Source: DATIHQ01 sp035480535 (GTDB lineage: Bacteria > Chlamydiota > Chlamydiia > Chlamydiales > SM23-39). From it: a stretch of 5,197 nt of DNA. Below the pieces are notes generated by a model, which saw only the letters and a list, made by a program, of their open reading frames with translations, made no database searches and had not been told where the DNA came from. Position numbers and translations under genes: made by a program. The DNA is taken from positions 1 to 5,197 of the forward strand of contig DATIHQ010000107.1 of NCBI GenBank assembly GCA_035480535.1, read 5' to 3'. The number at the start of each line of letters is the position of its first letter. Position 1 is the first letter of the stretch. Of the stretch, positions 1-5,197 are shown piece by piece.

Positions 1-2568
1 GAATTCGAGATGTTGCTCCACAATTTAACGCCCCGCTTTCTCAATGCAATGCCGCCAGAGCGTTTGCAAATCGCCTTGGAGATGTATTTCCGCGCCAAGA
101 CGCGCGATCAATGCCAATATGAGCTGCGGCGCAATGAGCAAGCCCCTTCTTTGCAAGTGATTTTTGCCTGGCGCAATGTGCCGAAGGCTGGATTCCTCTA
201 TCGCCTGGCGCAAATCATCAATGCGCATGGATTGGCGTTGCAAAAAGTGGTCGCGACCTACGTCGATCCCTACAGCCCAGAGAGCATTTTAATTCTTTCT
301 TTAGGTCTGCATGGAATGAAAGGAAAGCCTGCCTGGGAAGAGGCCGATATCGACGATCTGATGCGGGAGATCGCTCTTTTGAAATATTTCGAGACGAATG
401 ATGAAATCGACGCCGTTTTTGTGCAGAAAAAACTCCTCACCGGAAATGAGGCGCATCTGGTGCGCAATTTCGCCAGTTTCGTCCATCAAGTGCTCGTCTA
501 CGCCGATCCCAATCTCTACTCTCTTGAACATATCGTTGAAGGGCTTTGCCGCCATCCCGATTTGACTGTGCAGCTCTGCAAAGCCTTTGCCGCAAAATTC
601 CATCCTGACACACACAAACTTTCCCGCTATCAAGAACTCCGCGCGCAATTCCTCGAACTCGTGGACAAACTCGACACGGGACAAGCCCTGAATGATCTCC
701 GGCGGAAAAACATTCTGAAACAAACATTGAGCTTCATCGACTTCACTCTAAAAACAAACTTCTACCGGAACAATAAAAGCGCCTTTGCCTTTCGCCTCGA
801 TCCCCAATATCTCGACGCGGTGCCCTATGAGCGAAAAGAAAAATTCCCCGAGCTTCCCTATGGGATTTTCTTTATCCGCGGGATGCACTTCATCGGCTTC
901 AATATCCGCTTTAAAGATCTCGCGCGCGGCGGCGTGCGCACCGTGATCCCAGAGCGCAGTGAGCAATTCCTCTACGAGAGAAACAACATCTTTTCCGAGG
1001 CCTACAATCTCGCCCTTACGCAGCAAAAGAAAAATAAAGACATCCCCGAAGGAGGGGCAAAAACGGCCATTCTCCTCGAGCCGATGGATGTGTTTGCCAC
1101 AGAAGAAGAGATTTACAAAAGGGAAATGGAACTCGAGGGAACCGATCCAGAGATTGAGGAAGAAAAACTCAAAATCTACCGCCGCGATCAAAAGCTCGCC
1201 TATCTCTTTAGCTCGCAGCGCGCCTTCATCGACAGCTTCCTCACTCTTCTCAATTGCGAAGAAGACGGCACCCTGCGCGCCAAATCGATTGTCGACTATT
1301 GGAAGCGCCCTGAATACATCTATCTCGGCCCCGATGAAAACATGCTCAATGAGATGATCGTCTGGATTGCGAACTACGCCGTCCAACACCACTACAAACC
1401 GGGCCGCTCCTTCATGACCAGCAAGCCAGGCGCCGGCATCAACCACAAAGAGTTTGGCGTCACCTCCTACGGCGTCAACGTCTACCTCCACGAAGTGCTT
1501 CTCTTCCTAAAAATCGATCCCACCCAGGATCGCTTCACAGTCAAAATCTCTGGCGGCCCCGACGGCGATGTCGCGGGAAATGAAATCCTCAACCTCCATA
1601 AATACTATCCCAAAACAGCCAAGCTCCTCGCCCTCACCGATGTTTCCGGCACCATTTACGATCCCGAAGGACTCGATCTCCAAGAAATGTCCAACCTCTT
1701 CCACAAAAGCCTCCCCATCCGCAGCTATCCCCCCGAAAAACTCTCCGAAGGGGGCTTCCTTCTCGATCTCAAGACAAAGCGGGAAGAAAGCGCCTACGCC
1801 CAGCAAACGCTCTGCTGGCGCAAGAAGAAGGGCAAACTCACGCAAGATTGGCTCTCCGGCAACGAGATGAACCAACTCTACCGCGACAACATTCACCAAA
1901 TCAAAACCGACATCTTCATCCCCTGCGGCGGCCGCCCCCGCACCCTCAATGACACAAACTACACCCACTATCTCGACCCCTCCGGCAACCCCACCTCTAA
2001 AGCCATCGTCGAAGGGGCCAATCTCTATCTCACCCCCGCCGCCCGCCGCGCCCTCGAGAAACTAGGTGTCCTCATCATCAAAGACAGTTCCTGCAACAAA
2101 GGGGGCGTCATGTGCTCCTCCTTCGAAGTGCTCGCCGGCCTCACCCTCACCGAAGCCGACTTCCTCAAGCACAAACAAGCCTACGTAAAAGAAGTCCTCG
2201 AGATCATCCGCCTAGCCTCTCTCCACGAAGGGCAGCTCCTCCTCACCACCCACAAAAAATCAGGCGCCTACCTCACCGACCTCTCCGAGCAAATCTCCGC
2301 CAAGATCAATCACTATAAATACGCTCTGCTAGATCATTTCGAAACCCAAAAACTATCCAACAACCCAAACGATCCGCTCATCCGCTGCCTCTACCGCTAC
2401 TGCCCGCCGCTACTGCAAGAGAATTATAAAAAAGAGATCCTAGCCCTCCCCGACATCCACAAAAAAGCAATCATTGCCGCCTACATCGCCGCCCGCCTCG
2501 TCTACAAGCGGGGACTTGAGTGGAATCCTACCATTAAGGAAATTCTTCCGCTGGTGGAGGAATTTTAA
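1..2568 (+). CDS. gdh2: NAD-specific glutamate dehydrogenase, large yeast Gdh2-like type, 5' end missing
   Basis: Catalyses NAD-dependent oxidative deamination of glutamate to 2-oxoglutarate and ammonia in the cytoplasm, linking amino acid use to the TCA cycle. Counting from the first visible Met (position 10), the Gdh2-type core reads in order: FKDLARGGVR near residues 301-310, PEGGAKTAIL near 346-355 with the probable substrate-binding Lys351, KPGAGINHKEFGVTSYGV near 472-489, the NAD-binding loop GGPDGDVAGNE near 515-525, DVSGTIYDPEGLD near 544-556, PCGGRPRTLND near 638-648, VEGANLYLTPAAR near 667-679 and KDSSCNKGGVMCSSFEVLAG near 691-710. These parallel the yeast Gdh2 signatures rather than the small hexameric GdhA or the 180-kDa class. 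The frame is open from base 1 (Glu-Phe-Glu before that Met) and members are about 1000-1100 residues, so ATG at 10 is probably internal and roughly 150-200 N-terminal residues lie outside. The gene ends in TAA. Its 3' half is much richer in C than its 5' part. Family is secure; the symbol is by analogy with yeast. Confidence 0.93.
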   Translation, partial: EFEMLLHNLTPRFLNAMPPERLQIALEMYFRAKTRDQCQYELRRNEQAPSLQVIFAWRNVPKAGFLYRLAQIINAHGLALQKVVATYVDPYSPESILILSLGLHGMKGKPAWEEADIDDLMREIALLKYFETNDEIDAVFVQKKLLTGNEAHLVRNFASFVHQVLVYADPNLYSLEHIVEGLCRHPDLTVQLCKAFAAKFHPDTHKLSRYQELRAQFLELVDKLDTGQALNDLRRKNILKQTLSFIDFTLKTNFYRNNKSAFAFRLDPQYLDAVPYERKEKFPELPYGIFFIRGMHFIGFNIRFKDLARGGVRTVIPERSEQFLYERNNIFSEAYNLALTQQKKNKDIPEGGAKTAILLEPMDVFATEEEIYKREMELEGTDPEIEEEKLKIYRRDQKLAYLFSSQRAFIDSFLTLLNCEEDGTLRAKSIVDYWKRPEYIYLGPDENMLNEMIVWIANYAVQHHYKPGRSFMTSKPGAGINHKEFGVTSYGVNVYLHEVLLFLKIDPTQDRFTVKISGGPDGDVAGNEILNLHKYYPKTAKLLALTDVSGTIYDPEGLDLQEMSNLFHKSLPIRSYPPEKLSEGGFLLDLKTKREESAYAQQTLCWRKKKGKLTQDWLSGNEMNQLYRDNIHQIKTDIFIPCGGRPRTLNDTNYTHYLDPSGNPTSKAIVEGANLYLTPAARRALEKLGVLIIKDSSCNKGGVMCSSFEVLAGLTLTEADFLKHKQAYVKEVLEIIRLASLHEGQLLLTTHKKSGAYLTDLSEQISAKINHYKYALLDHFETQKLSNNPNDPLIRCLYRYCPPLLQENYKKEILALPDIHKKAIIAAYIAARLVYKRGLEWNPTIKEILPLVEEF

Positions 2569-2576
2569 GGGTCTGC

Positions 2577-2598
2577 AAAAATGCCAGCACTGCTGGCA
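2577..2598 (-). terminator. Hairpin plus T5, likely Rho-independent terminator reading leftward
   Basis: TGCCAGCA at 2582-2589 and TGCTGGCA at 2591-2598 are perfect inverted repeats around one central base, giving a 7-bp stem with a 3-nt loop. On the minus strand the stem is followed at once by TTTTT (the A run at 2577-2581). On the plus strand it is followed by GAACTC, with no T run. It therefore best fits a stop for leftward transcripts, such as the permease mRNA 266 nt beyond its stop codon, before they run antisense into the dehydrogenase. The hairpin itself could still protect the dehydrogenase mRNA 3' end. The stem is short, so strength is uncertain. Confidence 0.5.
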
Positions 2599-2612
2599 GA
2601 ACTCAAAGGACA

Positions 2613-2686
2613 TAATTGATTCACCTGGCTAAGGAATGAATCAATTGAATCAATTAGAGGAACGGAATTGACTCATTTGATTCATT
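2613..2686. repeat. Cluster of five AATTGATTCA-like 10-mers forming a long imperfect inverted repeat
   Basis: AATTGATTCA occurs at 2614-2623. Its reverse complement TGAATCAATT occurs twice, at 2637-2646 and 2646-2655, as a 9-bp tandem. Near copies in forward sense lie at 2666-2675 (AATTGACTCA) and about 2675-2684 (ATTTGATTCA). The arms 2635-2655 and 2666-2686 pair over 21 positions with two mismatches around a 10-nt loop. The first copy (2613-2623) can pair instead with 2646-2656 over 11 bp. One of the two mismatches becomes a G-U pair in leftward RNA. No T run follows on either strand, so it is not a standard terminator. A protein-binding cluster, a folded mRNA tail or a dispersed palindromic repeat are possible; I cannot choose. 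Confidence 0.7.
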
Positions 2687-2840
2687 TGCTATTCCCATCC
2701 GCGATCGAAAAAGTTGAGAAAATGGGCGCAGACAATCACTCGATTTTGGTGCAGCCAATAACTAGAGATTAGTGTCAAAAGATTGGTGGTTAAATGTTTA
2801 TGAATAATAAAAAGGCCACATTGTGAGACTAGCCTAATTT

Positions 2841-2859
2841 CTGCAGACAGTGTCTGCAG
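2841..2859 (+). terminator. Perfect 19-nt palindrome, weak terminator-like hairpin
   Basis: CTGCAGACA and TGTCTGCAG flank a single central G, giving an 8-bp stem with a 3-nt loop. It starts 5 nt beyond the permease stop codon. On the plus strand the stem is followed by TTCTTC, a weak U-rich tail that could stop rightward transcripts from the dehydrogenase. On the minus strand it is followed by AAATTAGG, with no T run, so for the permease mRNA it could act only as a 3'-end stabilising hairpin. Palindromy is certain; function is inferred. Confidence 0.4.
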
Positions 2860-2863
2860 TTCT

Positions 2864-3724
2864 TCATACGATCGATCGATTATGCCACAGAATCCAGCTT
2901 CCGCTTGCAATGACGAAAATCATACCGATCCAAGTGGATAGACTCGGGAAATCGCTGAAGAAAATCCAGTCGAATAGCCCTCCAAAAAGAACACATGAGT
3001 AACCAAAAGGGGCCACATAAGATGCCTCTGCATATCTAAAGGATCTGAAGAAAGCCCACTGTGCAATCAGAATAAAAATCCCAATCAAAATGAGAGGGAA
3101 AAATGTATCCCACGAAAATTCCCAATAGAACACAACAAAAGGGATAGATAATAATAAACTGGAAAAGAATAAATAAAATAACAACGTATGCGTAGTGATC
3201 TTCCCTACCAATTCCCTTGAGACAATCCCAGAAAGTGCCGTCATAATTCCAGATCCAAGAGCGAACAGGGCGCCCAATTTCAGAAGATCGGGCGTTGGAT
3301 GAAGGATGAGGATCACCCCAATAAATCCAAAAGCAACGGGGAGCCAAAGGCGATGATTGATCGCTTTTTTCAGCAGAGCCAAGGCAATGAAAGGGACAAA
3401 AAAGGGGGCACTATTTGTCAAAAGGGTCGTATCGACTAGAGGGATCGTCCGCACGCTCAAGAAAATCAAAGTGATCGTCGCAGTTGTTGCTAAACAGCGC
3501 AAGACCAGCCATCCCGGAGAAGATACCCGAAAGCTATGCCACCCATGATGAATCATCACAGGTAGCAAAAGGAGCGTAGGAATCAGTCCGCGAAAAAAAA
3601 GCATCATAGGAACTGTCGTCTTAAAGGTGATCATTTTGCTAACAAGGTAACCCGAGGCAAAGAAAAACCAAGCAATTATATGAAAAAAAGCCGCCTTTTT
3701 CAGGTTATGTTGCTGAAATTCCAT
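2864..3724 (-). CDS. EamA/DMT-superfamily inner-membrane permease
   Basis: A 286-residue, very hydrophobic protein of the usual size for ten-helix drug/metabolite transporters. Likely membrane segments lie near residues 11-29, 37-58, 70-91, 98-118, 125-142, 149-168, 178-200, 207-223, 233-252 and 263-280, giving two five-helix EamA repeats. The second repeat shows the characteristic run from FFRSFRYAEASYVAPFGYS (225-243) through DWIFFSDFPSLSTWIG (252-267), and a short basic tail follows. It should work in the cytoplasmic membrane. The substrate is not readable: relatives export amino acids or other metabolites, and some in intracellular bacteria import S-adenosylmethionine. The start ATG has an AAAGGA at 3728-3733 with only 3 nt between, which is tight, but the first helix requires this start or one very near. 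Local GC is low (15 of 60 bases at 3121-3180). It is transcribed alone, divergent from the tautomerase gene and convergent with the dehydrogenase. Family secure, substrate unknown. Confidence 0.88.
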   Translation of the reverse strand: MEFQQHNLKKAAFFHIIAWFFFASGYLVSKMITFKTTVPMMLFFRGLIPTLLLLPVMIHHGWHSFRVSSPGWLVLRCLATTATITLIFLSVRTIPLVDTTLLTNSAPFFVPFIALALLKKAINHRLWLPVAFGFIGVILILHPTPDLLKLGALFALGSGIMTALSGIVSRELVGKITTHTLLFYLFFSSLLLSIPFVVFYWEFSWDTFFPLILIGIFILIAQWAFFRSFRYAEASYVAPFGYSCVLFGGLFDWIFFSDFPSLSTWIGMIFVIASGSWILWHNRSIV

Positions 3725-3777
3725 GAATCCTTTTTACTTTGTAGAAAAAAATAGAAGCAACACAAAAGGATCCTGAA
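3725..3777. promoter_or_regulatory. 53-bp divergent spacer with mirrored ribosome binding sites
   Basis: Both the permease (-) and the tautomerase (+) start from this spacer, so both promoters or a leader must lie in or just outside it. AAAGGA at 3765-3770 sits 7 nt before the tautomerase ATG. AAAGGA on the minus strand at 3728-3733 sits 3 nt before the permease ATG. The two ends are inverted copies over 10 bases with one mismatch (GAATCCTTTT and AAAAGGATCC). The middle is an A-rich run. I could not identify a convincing -35/-10 pair in either direction; a poor minus-strand candidate is TTGTGT, 16 nt, TACAAA. Confidence 0.6.
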
Positions 3778-4164
3778 ATGCCCCAACTCATACTCGAATA
3801 CTCAAAAAATGTTGCCGATCCAGTCAATTTCAAAACTCTATTCCTAGAATGCCACAAGATCATTGAAAAAGTTGGATCGATCCGGATTGAGAATTGTAAA
3901 AGCCGCGCGGTAAAGCGGGATCTGTTTCTCATCGGGGATGGCACAAATACAAAAAATGCTTTCATTCATGTCGATCTCTCTTTCGCAGCCGAACGTTCCC
4001 TTGAAATCAAACAGCAAATCGGCCAAGAAATATTGAAGACATTGGCCAAGCACTTTTCAAAGTCTCTGGCTGTGCTCAATCTTCAAATCACCGTCAAAGT
4101 CACATCGATCGATAAGAAGACCTATTTCAAAATCCCAGAGGGAACCTTTTCTCCCCCACTTTAA
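3778..4164 (+). CDS. CHMI-family (5-carboxymethyl-2-hydroxymuconate delta-isomerase-like) tautomerase
   Basis: A 128-residue protein matching the CHMI family (HpaF/HpcD type) over its whole length; that family is usually about 125-130 residues. It opens with MPQLILEYSKN, so removal of Met would leave the N-terminal Pro that acts as catalytic base in tautomerase-superfamily enzymes. The conserved middle reads CKSRAVKRDLFLIGDG (40-55), AFIHVDL (61-67) and ERSLEIKQQIGQEIL (72-86), with Arg43 and Arg73 at positions typical for substrate binding. Characterised members isomerise a muconate intermediate in homoprotocatechuate breakdown in the cytoplasm, but no other gene of that pathway is present here, so the real substrate may differ. 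The start is supported by AAAGGA 7 nt upstream. It is transcribed alone, 53 bp from the divergent permease gene, and its TAA overlaps the stop of the convergent PLP enzyme gene. Family confident, physiological role unknown. Confidence 0.85.
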   Translation: MPQLILEYSKNVADPVNFKTLFLECHKIIEKVGSIRIENCKSRAVKRDLFLIGDGTNTKNAFIHVDLSFAAERSLEIKQQIGQEILKTLAKHFSKSLAVLNLQITVKVTSIDKKTYFKIPEGTFSPPL

Positions 4165-5138
4165 GTCAGATGATGTTTCTTAAGCCACTCTTCATCGTAC
4201 ATTTTGCTTAAATACTTCAAGCCGCTATCGGGTAGGACAGTGACAAGCGTGGTGGGGGTTTTGATTCTCTTTGCAATTTCAAGGGCGGCCCAGACGTTGG
4301 CGCCGCTAGAGCCGCCCGCTAGGATTCCTTCCTTTTGGGCTAACAACTTGCCCGTGGCGAAGGCATCCTTTTCCTTCACTTGCATCACGTCGTCTATCAC
4401 GCTGAAGTCGATTGCCTTTGTTATGTGGTTTTGGCCAATCCCCTCGATGTATTTGCTGCCGATGGCATCCTTCGGCACTTTGCCCGTTTTAAAGAAGTCG
4501 TAGAAGACAGATCCAACGGGATCGGGCAGAATGATTTTAACCTTGGGATTCTTTTCCTTTAAATACTTCCCGACGCCGCTAATCGTTCCCCCCGTACTTC
4601 CGCTGGCGATGAAATAATCGATGTGCCCATTGGTTTGTTTCCAGATCTCAGGTCCGGTAGTGAGATAATGGGCCTCGGGGTTGATTGGATTGTCATATTG
4701 GTTGATCTGAAAGCTGCCTGGGATTTCCTGGGCAAGCCGTTTGGCCACATTCACATAATAGTCGGGAGAATCTGAAGAAACTCCGGAGGGCGTAACGACG
4801 ATTTTAGCCCCAAAGGCTTTGAGAGTATTTTGTTTTTCTTGGCTCACTTTCTCCGACACGACTAGAATGGCGCGATATCCTTTGATGGCGGCGATCATCG
4901 CGAGGGCCGCGCCCGTATTCCCCGAGGTGCCTTCAACAATTGTACCGCCTGGCTTCAGCAATCCCTTCTTCTCCGCATCCTCAACCATATGGAGGACCAT
5001 CCGATCTTTAATGCTTGCGCTCGGATTGAGAAATTCCAATTTCACCAAAATGGTTGCAAGGGGATTTGGATTGATGTGCTGCAGCCTAACGAGGGGTGTG
5101 TTCCCGATGGTATCTAAGATCGTTGGGTAAGGCATCAT
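4161..5138 (-). CDS. cbs: Cystathionine beta-synthase/cysteine synthase-family PLP enzyme, catalytic domain only
   Basis: Fold-type II PLP enzyme that condenses serine (or an activated serine) with homocysteine or sulfide in the cytoplasm. Visible motifs: TIGNTPLVRL (10-19), PSASIKDRM (39-47) with Schiff-base Lys44, the substrate loop TSGNTG (71-76), the phosphate-binding loop GSTGGT (180-185), EGIG (232-235), GGSSGA (275-280) whose first Ser should contact the pyridine nitrogen, and VLPDS..KYLSKMYDEEWL (301-319). The DSPDYYVNVAKRL stretch, EGIG and the LPDS-to-DEEWL ending resemble cystathionine beta-synthase more than CysK/CysM. At 325 residues it stops where the Bateman (CBS-pair) regulatory domain would begin and has no N-terminal haem region. 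Two ATGs occur in a row (5138 and 5135); AGGA at 5143-5146 is 4 nt from the first and 7 nt from the second, so the second may be the real start. It follows closely on a minus-strand gene and converges on the tautomerase gene. Activity as beta-synthase versus O-acetylserine sulfhydrylase is not settled by sequence. Confidence 0.9.
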   Translation of the reverse strand: MMPYPTILDTIGNTPLVRLQHINPNPLATILVKLEFLNPSASIKDRMVLHMVEDAEKKGLLKPGGTIVEGTSGNTGAALAMIAAIKGYRAILVVSEKVSQEKQNTLKAFGAKIVVTPSGVSSDSPDYYVNVAKRLAQEIPGSFQINQYDNPINPEAHYLTTGPEIWKQTNGHIDYFIASGSTGGTISGVGKYLKEKNPKVKIILPDPVGSVFYDFFKTGKVPKDAIGSKYIEGIGQNHITKAIDFSVIDDVMQVKEKDAFATGKLLAQKEGILAGGSSGANVWAALEIAKRIKTPTTLVTVLPDSGLKYLSKMYDEEWLKKHHLT

Positions 5139-5147
5139 TGGATCCTA
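5139..5147 (-). promoter_or_regulatory. Ribosome binding site of the PLP enzyme gene, overlapping the upstream stop codon
   Basis: On the minus strand the string TAGGATCCA leads into ATGATG. AGGA is the Shine-Dalgarno core, and the TAG formed by its first bases ends the reading frame coming from the window edge. Spacing is 4 nt to the first ATG and 7 nt to the second; the tautomerase gene, with the same AGGATCC core, uses 7 nt, which favours the second ATG. The overlap suggests translational coupling to the upstream gene. Confidence 0.55.
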
Positions 5148-5197
5148 TTCTTTAATTAGGGCAAAAGCGCGGACGGGTGCCTCGGAGGCGTCTTTAA
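5145..5197 (-). CDS. C-terminal end of an unidentified upstream gene, partial
   Basis: One minus-strand frame is open from the window edge and reads KDASEAPVRAFALIKE before TAG at 5145-5147, just 6 nt before the first ATG of the PLP enzyme gene. Its composition is protein-like, and one alternative frame starts with a stop at the window edge. The tight spacing, with the stop inside the next ribosome binding site, fits a two-gene operon. Sixteen residues are too few to name a family. The alternative is that this stretch is simply a leader and promoter of the PLP enzyme gene; I favour the coding reading only moderately. Confidence 0.45.
   Translation of the reverse strand, partial: KDASEAPVRAFALIKE

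Larger units (their letters stand above)
2569..2863. other. Convergent intergenic region rich in inverted repeats
   Basis: This 295-bp gap lies between the stop codons of the glutamate dehydrogenase (+) and the DMT permease (-). It has no credible full gene. A plus frame is open from about 2620 to 2778 and a minus frame from 2910 to 2689, but neither has a good ribosome binding site or a recognisable product. The region holds a hairpin near 2582-2598, a cluster of 10-mer repeats at 2613-2686 and a palindrome at 2841-2859. From about 2690 to 2840 I see nothing beyond AT-rich unique sequence. Confidence 0.7.

Noticed and set aside
1..6. GAATTC exactly at the window start, suggesting an EcoRI clone boundary
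   Set aside because: It also reads as Glu-Phe in the open dehydrogenase frame, and a 6-bp match at one edge is weak evidence.
301..723. Minus-strand frame of 140 codons in the 5' part of the dehydrogenase gene
   Set aside because: Antisense shadow of the same gene, with no ribosome binding site and no recognisable motif.
748..1491. Long open minus-strand frame (247 codons) inside the dehydrogenase gene
   Set aside because: It is antisense to a gene with well-conserved motifs; its hydrophobic and acidic composition mirrors the sense codons, and it resembles no family.
1507..1968. Minus-strand frame of 153 codons rich in Gly, Ala and Val
   Set aside because: Produced by the C-rich codon use of the sense strand; no independent support.
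2871..2880. ATCGATCGAT palindromic run, also present at 4104-4113
   Set aside because: Both copies lie within coding sequence and the motif is short and self-repeating; chance or codon use explains it.
3768..5145. GGATCC at 3768-3773 and 5140-5145 flanking the tautomerase and PLP enzyme genes, suggesting an inserted cassette
   Set aside because: Both sites are part of AGGATCC ribosome binding sites, and no repeat, mobility gene or composition break supports insertion.
5179..5189. GCCTC/GAGGC inverted repeat followed by TCTTT near the right edge, as a plus-strand terminator
   Set aside because: The loop would be one base, the T run is short, no plus-strand gene leads into it, and it lies in a probable minus-strand coding end.

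Overview
This window looks like an ordinary stretch of bacterial chromosome carrying metabolic genes. I see no phage genes, transposase, CRISPR array, tRNA or rRNA. The organism cannot be fixed from the sequence. AGGA-type ribosome binding sites before three genes and dense coding on both strands show it is bacterial. A yeast-type (about 115 kDa class) NAD-glutamate dehydrogenase beside a cystathionine beta-synthase-like enzyme and a DMT permease would fit an amino-acid-using Gram-negative, possibly an environmental chlamydia (Parachlamydia/Waddlia-like). That placement is a low-confidence inference.

Layout. Positions 1-2568 (+) hold the C-terminal 850 or so residues of a large NAD-dependent glutamate dehydrogenase that begins before the window. 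Positions 2569-2863 form a 295-bp gap between convergent genes, rich in inverted repeats. It has a short hairpin with a T5 run facing left, an imperfect 21-bp-arm inverted repeat built from five copies of an AATTGATTCA-like 10-mer, and a perfect 19-nt palindrome beside the end of the next gene. Positions 2864-3724 (-) encode a ten-helix EamA/DMT permease. A 53-bp divergent spacer (3725-3777) separates it from a small CHMI-family tautomerase at 3778-4164 (+). That gene runs tail to tail into a cystathionine beta-synthase/cysteine synthase-like PLP enzyme at 4161-5138 (-), and the two stop codons share the tetranucleotide TTAA. The last bases (5145-5197, -) look like the end of another gene just upstream of the PLP enzyme, with its stop codon inside that enzyme's ribosome binding site.

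How the genes relate. The dehydrogenase interconverts glutamate and 2-oxoglutarate, the PLP enzyme handles serine/homocysteine or cysteine chemistry, and the permease could move a small metabolite. The alternating strand pattern (+, -, +, -, -) means these are not one operon; only the final two minus-strand genes look co-transcribed. The most noteworthy non-coding signals are the intergenic inverted-repeat cluster and a marked rise in C over G along the dehydrogenase gene. I found no convincing evidence of a new biological system here.
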